DNA of 39,585 nt from Actinomycetes bacterium (GTDB taxonomy: Bacteria; Actinomycetota; Acidimicrobiia; Acidimicrobiales; Palsa-688). Every line of letters starts with the position of its first letter. Position 1 is the first letter of the stretch. The stretch covers positions 1 to 39,585 of the forward strand of contig JAJZIY010000028.1 in NCBI GenBank assembly GCA_021828475.1, given 5' to 3'. The notes beneath the pieces were generated by a model that was given only the letters and a program-made list of their open reading frames with translations, was not told the DNA's origin and searched no databases. The position numbers and the translations under genes were made by a program. Below are positions 35,008-39,585 of the stretch, one piece after another.

Positions 35008-35025
35008 CTTCGGGCCTACCCGAAG
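35008..35025. promoter_or_regulatory. Candidate ArsR operator
   Basis: The perfect inverted repeat CTTCGGG-CCTA-CCCGAAG lies in the 65-bp gap between the divergent ArsR and MFS genes, close to both starts. Its position and symmetry fit an operator for the winged-helix dimer. Confidence 0.75.
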
Positions 35026-35049
35026 CGTTGGAGCACCAGGCTGGCCGCC

Positions 35050-36423
35050 ATGTCCGACACGGCAGCCAGCGACCTGACGCCGACCCGCGACTGCGCCCGG
35101 TCGACGGCCTGGCCGCTCGTCGCCATCTGCGCCGGCTACTTCATGGTCATCTTGGACACGACGGTGGTCAACGTCGCCCTGCCCGCACTCTCGCGCGGTC
35201 TGCACACCTCGACCACCGGGTTGCAGTGGGTCGTCGACGGCTACAGCCTGGCCTTCGCCGCCCTGTTGCTCTCCGGCGGAGCATTCTCCGACCGCCGCGG
35301 CGCCAAGGCGGTCTTCTGCACGGGCCTCGGGGTCTTCACGCTCTGCTCAGCCCTCGCCGGCACCGCCACCTCGACGGCGATGCTCATCGCGGCGCGCGCG
35401 GCCCAGGGAACCGGTGCGGCGCTGGCCGTGCCCGCATCCCTCTCCCTCCTCCAGGCGACCTATGCCGACCAGCGAGCTAGGCGGCGCGCCTTCGGCATCT
35501 GGGGCGGCGTCGCGGGTATCGCGGCGGGTGCCGGGCCCGTCCTCGGCGGCGCCCTCGTCTCGGCGACCGGGTGGCGCAGCGTGTTCTTCGTGAACATCCC
35601 CGTCGGCATCGCCGGCCTCCTGCTCACCGCCAGGGTCGTGCCCTCGGTGGCACGCCGCCCCCATGGTGCCGACCCGGCCGGCCAGGCCGCCGCCTGCGTG
35701 GCGTTGAGCGGGCTCACGCTCGCCCTCATCGAAGCCGGCTCTGGCGGCTGGACCTCTCCTTCAGTTCTCGGCGGCCTGGTCGCCTTCCTCGCCGCCGGCG
35801 GCGCCTTCCTCCTCGTCGAGCACCGGACGGCACGCCCCCTGCTGCCCCTCGAGATGTTCGCCTCCCGCCAGTTCTCGGCCGCGACCACCGTCGGCCTGCT
35901 GCTCAACCTCGGCTTCTACGGCGAGCTGTTCGTCATCACCCTCTACTTCCAACAGCACCTCGGCCTCAGTCCGCTGCTCGCCGGGGTCGCCCTCCTCCCC
36001 CAGATGGCGATGGCCGTCGTCGGCTCCACGGCATCGGGGCTCGTCATGGCCCACAGCGGCCCACGCCTGCCCATGCTCGCCGGCCTCCTCCTCGGCGCAG
36101 CCGGCCTGTTCGGCCTTACCGCGCCCGGTGCCCAAGGCCCCTACGCCGTCCTCGTCGTCCCCTTCCTCGCCGTCGGGCTCGGGATGTCCTTCACCATGCC
36201 GGCCGCCACCGCCGCGGCCATGGAAGCCGCCCCCACCGAGCGCGCCGGACTCGCGTCGGGCACCCTCAACGCCGCCCGCCAAGTCGGCGGCGTCCTCGGC
36301 GTCGCACTCCTCGGGACCATCGTCGCCCAGCAGCGGCACTTCCTCGCCGGCCTGCACCTCGACATGGCCATCGCCGGCGCCGCATTCCTCCTCGGCGCGA
36401 TCCTCAGCCTCTGGAGCATCTGA
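35050..36423 (+). CDS. MFS drug efflux transporter, DHA2 (EmrB/QacA) type
   Basis: This 457-residue integral membrane protein has about 14 hydrophobic segments, typical of DHA2 proton-drug antiporters. Motif D1 ILDTTVVNVALP is in helix 1, motif A-like SDRRGAK lies after helix 2, and motif C-like GIAAGAGPVLGGAL is in helix 5. The predicted role is export of toxic organic compounds. It is divergent from the ArsR regulator and likely under its control. The best Shine-Dalgarno is weak and distant. Region 36424-36595 after it shows nothing recognisable. Confidence 0.92.
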   Translation: MSDTAASDLTPTRDCARSTAWPLVAICAGYFMVILDTTVVNVALPALSRGLHTSTTGLQWVVDGYSLAFAALLLSGGAFSDRRGAKAVFCTGLGVFTLCSALAGTATSTAMLIAARAAQGTGAALAVPASLSLLQATYADQRARRRAFGIWGGVAGIAAGAGPVLGGALVSATGWRSVFFVNIPVGIAGLLLTARVVPSVARRPHGADPAGQAAACVALSGLTLALIEAGSGGWTSPSVLGGLVAFLAAGGAFLLVEHRTARPLLPLEMFASRQFSAATTVGLLLNLGFYGELFVITLYFQQHLGLSPLLAGVALLPQMAMAVVGSTASGLVMAHSGPRLPMLAGLLLGAAGLFGLTAPGAQGPYAVLVVPFLAVGLGMSFTMPAATAAAMEAAPTERAGLASGTLNAARQVGGVLGVALLGTIVAQQRHFLAGLHLDMAIAGAAFLLGAILSLWSI

Positions 36424-36595
36424 CTAGCCGAGCACACCGCCGTCCACCCCAACGCGTCAGCTGCCGGCCACTGGTCCCGTCACCGGCATCGCGCCACCCC
36501 TGGCTCGTCCGCTGGCGCGACTCGGTTGAGTAGTGCATCTGCCCGGGGCATGCCCTAGGCCCTAGGCAGCCCATGCAGCCCGTCAAGATCGGAGC

Positions 36596-36784
36596 TCACG
36601 GCTGCGAGCGCGCCGCCTCAACCGCCTTCCCGTCGACCTCCGCCCACTCCGCGAGCGCGGCGAGCGGCTGGTCCGGGGACCGGCCGAGGTCGGTCAGCTC
36701 GTAGAACGTGGCGGGCTCGATCCGGCCCTCATCGAGCCGACGGGAGATGCGCCCATCGCGCTCGGCGCGTCGCAGCGGGTTCAT
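36596..36784 (-). pseudogene. HxlR-family regulator, C-terminal fragment
   Basis: About 60 residues (LRRAERDGRISRRLDEGRIE, then PATFYELTDLGRSPDQPLAA and LAEWAE) match the wing and C-terminal helix of HxlR-type regulators, where P-x-Y-x-LT-x-LG-x-SL precedes a final Leu/Trp-rich helix. The recognition helix region is absent. It follows directly on the end of the ABC-permease remnant. Confidence 0.6.
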
Positions 36785-37247
36785 CCGCTCCGCCGGCGAA
36801 AGAGGAAGGACGCTGCGAACGCGGCGGCGAGCAGGATTCCTGCGCACCAGGCAATCGCGATCGGCGGGTCCTGGCCGGTGGGGGCGTGAAGGAGCAGACC
36901 GCGGAACGAATCGATGATCGGGCTGAGCGGCTCGTGAGCGGCGAAGCCGCGAATCCAGGTGGGCATGGTGCTGACCGGCACGAACGCTCCGCTGAAGTAG
37001 GGCAGGAACATCATGACGAACGTGGCGTTCCCGGCTGCCTCGGGGGACCTGGTGAGGAGGCCGACGCTGGCTGCAACCCAGGAGAGGGCGAGATGTACGA
37101 GATGAGGATGCCGGCCGCCGCCAACCAGTCGAGGCCGTTGGTGGTGGCTCGGAACCCGATGGCGAAGGCGACGCCAAAGACCAGGGCGGTGGAGTCGATG
37201 TCGCGCACCACGCACGCGACGACGTGTCCGGTCAGGAGCGCGCTCAA
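36781..37247 (-). pseudogene. ABC-2 type (DrrB-like) permease, truncated and frameshifted
   Basis: The upstream part reads LLTGHVVACVVRDIDSTALV and IGFRATTNGLDWLAAAGILI in one frame. The downstream part reads LALSWVAASVGLLTRSPEAA, FVMMFLPYFSGAFVPVSTMP and FRGLLLHAPTG in another, with the shift near 37087-37095. Together they cover the C-terminal two thirds of an ABC-2 drug-exporter permease. The N-terminus is cut off where the IS21 fragment begins. Confidence 0.8.
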
Positions 37248-37276
37248 TCCCAGTCCGGAGCCGGGGACGCCAGCCG

Positions 37277-37627
37277 GTGTCTGAAGAACTGCAGGTGGAC
37301 TTCGGCCGCATGGGGTTATTGCCGGCCGGAGAACGCAACAAGGTCTGCTATGCCTTGGTGTTCACCGCTTGTTCCAGCCGCCACTTGTTCGTATGGTTGA
37401 CGTTCTCGCAGACTACAGAGGAAGCTATAAACGGCTTCGAGGCCGCGTGGGAGCATTACGGGGGCATTTTCCCTACCGTGCTCCCGGACAACTTGGCGCC
37501 GGTCGTGGCCGACGCCGGCCCGGTGGCTCCTCATTTCAACGACACTTTCATCGAGTATGCGCAAGAAAGAGGCTTCGCAATTGACCCGGCAAGGGTGCGG
37601 CACCCAAAAGACAAACCGAAAGTGGAC
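37277..37627 (+). pseudogene. IS21-family transposase IstA, internal fragment
   Basis: The integrase core is recognisable: EELQVDFGRMG (first catalytic Asp), ALVFTACSSRHLFVWLTFSQ, FPTVLPDNLAPVV (second Asp), and FIEYAQERGFAIDPARVRHP then KDKPKV. It stops before the catalytic Glu. No N-terminal HTH region and no istB partner are present. Both ends are fused to unrelated gene fragments. Confidence 0.88.
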
Positions 37628-37667
37628 GAGCTGTGCCAGTCTCGTCGCGACCCACATGGTCGGTTCC

Positions 37668-37757
37668 GTTCAAGACAGCGACTGCTCCGGGCTCGTCCAA
37701 GCCGTCTACGAGGCCGCCGCAATCACCCTCCCCCGAGTCGCCCAGGAACCAGATTGA
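37668..37757 (+). pseudogene. NlpC/P60 cell-wall peptidase fragment
   Basis: Thirty residues with DCSGLVQAVYEAAAITLPRV match the catalytic-cysteine motif of NlpC/P60 endopeptidases (DCSGL-x-Q-x-x-Y). The protein ends at once after the motif, without the catalytic His region, and its N-terminal side joins the IS21 remnant. Confidence 0.65.
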
Positions 37758-38301
37758 TCAGGGCGCTGCATAGGCATGCCCTGTGCAGTCGTGTGCACCT
37801 GCAGCTCCAACGGGCAGCTCGTCGCGAACCGGCAGCTCGGCGGCCGCACGCACCGCGCCACCCTGTCATGGCATGCCCTACGCAAAGTTGATAGGGCCCC
37901 GAGAACAGCACCCGAGAAACTCGCCTCTTTGCCGGGCGGAAGAACGAGACACCGCTGGTCACGGGGCTTGTGCCCCTGCACGAGGTTAGCGCCTGACCCG
38001 CGGTCTTGGTGGCGGGGGTTATCGACCAACGCGCGACGGTCGGGTTCACGACCCGACGAAGGCGCTGGTAGGCCGATCGTGCATATGCAGCTGCATACGC
38101 ACGCGCCTGCTCAGCTCAGGCCGACGGGGTGATCGGTCCCGAGAAACTCGACCCTTCCTGCCACCACGATATGCCGAGACTCGGTGACCAATCGCTCTGG
38201 AGCAGCTAACGCGCTGCTCGCACGTCGTCCGCCATGCCCACAACGTTGGCGCTCTGCTGGAGGAGCTTCCGCGGAGGTCAGCGGGGCAGCGACGACGACG
38301 A
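37758..38301. other. Non-coding stretch with lower GC
   Basis: This is about 540 bp between the NlpC/P60 scrap and the 258-residue gene. I find no supported gene; the open frames lack recognisable motifs. The base composition becomes visibly less GC-rich toward the right. One perfect 14-bp palindrome is present at 38084-38097. Confidence 0.6.
38084..38097. promoter_or_regulatory. Perfect 14-bp palindrome TATGCAGCTGCATA
   Basis: A perfect dyad lies within gcatatgcagctgcata, about 200 bp beyond the end of the minus-strand module. It could be a regulator binding site or chance; there is no adjacent promoter to decide. Confidence 0.5.
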
Positions 38302-39078
38302 CTACCATGGCACTGGCTGATTATGGGGTGGATGCGCGACGAACGTTGCGCTGTTCGGCTGGACGAACTTGCCCGCCCAAGCCTTGAATTTGATATTCCG
38401 AAGCGTCGACTGGGCACGGACTGCTCGCTGAGCAGATCTGTGTAGCTCTACGGAAGTCAGCTGCGTCAGTACTGACTTCGCAGGATCTCCCCACGGTCGG
38501 CGACTGCTTTGAGAATGCGCCTCCCATGCGAGGTCGTTCTGCGTCTTGGCCGCGTCGAACAACAGCCGGTAACCAAGGTGCCTGCCGCGCTCTACGGGGT
38601 GTATGTGCCAACCCAACCCACCGGTCAGGTGGGTCTCCGCTTCGGAAACCCAACGCAAGGCATACAAGAGCGGCGGGATTGTGCTCGTTCGGTACCCAAG
38701 GTTGAACCGTACGGATCGAGTGGACCACAGCTCGAGTGATAGCTCGTCGTTGACGTCCACTCGGTTCCGTAGCTCCACAACCCGGAGAAGCTGAACCCAC
38801 GGTCCGGGCTGCAGCACGTACTCAGCGAAGGCGCTGAGATCTTCCGGCGCCAGCCAGTCGGCTTCGAAGCTCATAGCCCGCACCAGTTCGTCCACGGCAA
38901 TTCTCTCTACGTCCGGAGCCAATCCGCCGCCTACGGGCCAATCGGACTCCGCGACAATCAGATCCAGTTCGTCAAGAGTTCGCGAGACAGCAAGGGTTCG
39001 AAGCTGCTCATCGAGACTCCGCACGGCGGCCGCAAGCCCACTGGAACCCGGCCTCTCTGTGTCCGACGGCCCTGTCAC
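38302..39078 (-). CDS. Hypothetical protein paired with nuclease-like gene (258 aa)
   Basis: No family is recognised. The protein looks soluble and mostly helical at the N-terminus (LAAAVRSLDEQLRTLAVSRT), with a Trp/Leu-rich middle (SFEADWLAPEDLSAFAEYVL, PGPWVQLLRVVELRNRVDVN) and a C-terminus ending HNQPVPW. The GTG start overlaps the stop of the nuclease-like gene (GTGA, 39075-39078), so the two are made together. Codon use and GC are lower than in the left part of the window, pointing to recent acquisition. A partner or effector of a defence-type module is a reasonable guess and no more. Confidence 0.7.
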   Translation of the reverse strand: MTGPSDTERPGSSGLAAAVRSLDEQLRTLAVSRTLDELDLIVAESDWPVGGGLAPDVERIAVDELVRAMSFEADWLAPEDLSAFAEYVLQPGPWVQLLRVVELRNRVDVNDELSLELWSTRSVRFNLGYRTSTIPPLLYALRWVSEAETHLTGGLGWHIHPVERGRHLGYRLLFDAAKTQNDLAWEAHSQSSRRPWGDPAKSVLTQLTSVELHRSAQRAVRAQSTLRNIKFKAWAGKFVQPNSATFVAHPPHNQPVPW

Positions 39079-39585
39079 TTCGCCGCTGCCTCCGAGTCTT
39101 CATGGTGGGCACGATCGCCTGCATCAGCACTTGGCAGGTACTTGCTAAGTACGTCTTCGAGCTCAGACTCGTCCTGAGGCTCGTACTTGAGGTTATCGCG
39201 GTAGAAGTGGAGCCGCTGGCGGTTCTCTTCGAGGATCTCCGCCCATCGCCGGACCCAGACCCGGTAGTTCAGGCCCTCGGTGTAGAGCCCGGGCGGTCGA
39301 TTGGGAGTGTGAACAAGGTTCTTGACGACATGATCCATGTCATCGCCGAGGAGCCAGAAGTCCCACCGCACATAAGGGGCCGCAAAGCGCTCATCCTCAC
39401 TAACGGCGACGGCGTAGTTCGTTATCTGGTTCAACTCAGCCTGGGTCAGGCAGACGCCTGGCCGCTTCAGCTCGACAACGAGGTGCTCGCGCCCGTCCGC
39501 ACGGAGAGCTGCTTTGGAGAGCATCAGGTCGACGATCCGACTGCGACCCGCGGTGTCCGTGACGGGAGCGCTCACGGGCCCGTCT
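39075..39585 (-). CDS. C-terminal part of a protein with PD-(D/E)XK nuclease-like domain (cut by window edge)
   Basis: The frame stays open to the right edge, so the gene almost certainly begins outside the window; the GTG at 39575 is probably internal. Counting from that GTG, SRIVDLML (Asp16) followed by HLVVELKRP (Glu35, Lys37) and then QITNYA has the layout of a PD-(D/E)XK nuclease core. Further on come RWDFWLLGDDMD and VRRWAEILEENRQRLHFY. From memory, this tail resembles the C-terminus of large HSP90-like ATPase proteins found in genome islands. It is followed by a coupled unknown gene. Confidence 0.6.
   Translation of the reverse strand, partial: DGPVSAPVTDTAGRSRIVDLMLSKAALRADGREHLVVELKRPGVCLTQAELNQITNYAVAVSEDERFAAPYVRWDFWLLGDDMDHVVKNLVHTPNRPPGLYTEGLNYRVWVRRWAEILEENRQRLHFYRDNLKYEPQDESELEDVLSKYLPSADAGDRAHHEDSEAAAK

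Noticed and set aside
34253..36423. Arsenic-resistance operon
   Set aside because: The transporter is a DHA2 drug pump, not ArsB or Acr3, and the ArsR-type regulator shows no metal-binding cysteine pair.
37706..38132. Small reading frames on both strands after the NlpC/P60 scrap
   Set aside because: None has a ribosome site, domain or protein-like composition that I can support.

Overview
The window is high-GC actinobacterial DNA. The codon use, the mix of leaderless and Shine-Dalgarno starts, an AcnA-type aconitase, a Ugp importer without its own ATPase, and RsbW/RsbU-like signalling proteins all fit. The organism is probably an uncultured relative of Acidimicrobiia, but that placement is inference. 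The left two thirds read as ordinary chromosome. The right third, from about 26.3 kb, is an accessory region with a long direct repeat, transposase fragments and truncated genes. GC falls visibly after about 38 kb.

Layout. A tRNA-Val(CAC) sits at the left edge beside a repeat that resembles an insertion-sequence end. An acidic protein and a membrane protein follow (348-1624). Next is a tightly packed four-gene operon (1819-7911): a fatty acyl-CoA reductase fused to a HAD phosphatase domain, a zinc alcohol dehydrogenase, a lactate-racemase (LarA) homologue and a PlsC-like acyltransferase. This is the best candidate for an undescribed pathway, probably making an alcohol-derived or otherwise modified glycerolipid. 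Then come a LysR regulator, aconitase (acnA, minus), aspartyl-tRNA synthetase (aspS), an SDR, a TetR regulator behind a triple palindromic repeat, two paralogous small HTH proteins with a strong terminator, and a cold-shock protein.

From 17872 to 22142 two coupled genes encode partner-switching signalling proteins: an RsbW-like ATPase with an N-terminal sensory region, and a 926-residue ATPase-GAF-GAF-SpoIIE phosphatase. On the minus strand, ugpBAE plus a glycerophosphodiester phosphodiesterase (22151-26070) form a glycerol-3-phosphate scavenging operon.

The accessory region holds two copies of an ECF41-type sigma factor gene 6710 bp apart. The right copy (33071-33937) is intact and coupled to a FAD oxidoreductase. 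The left copy (26361-27076) has lost 151 bp and its reading frame in the fused regulatory domain. Between them lie a TetR/SRPBCC divergent pair with a tandem palindromic operator, a truncated metallo-hydrolase, a SnoaL-like protein, two transposase remnants, a truncated SRPBCC gene and an AAA/DUF4143 ATPase. Further right are an ArsR/MFS efflux pair, a group of broken genes (HxlR, ABC-2 permease, IS21 IstA, NlpC/P60), and a lower-GC two-gene module ending at the window edge that contains a PD-(D/E)XK nuclease-like domain and may be defence-related.
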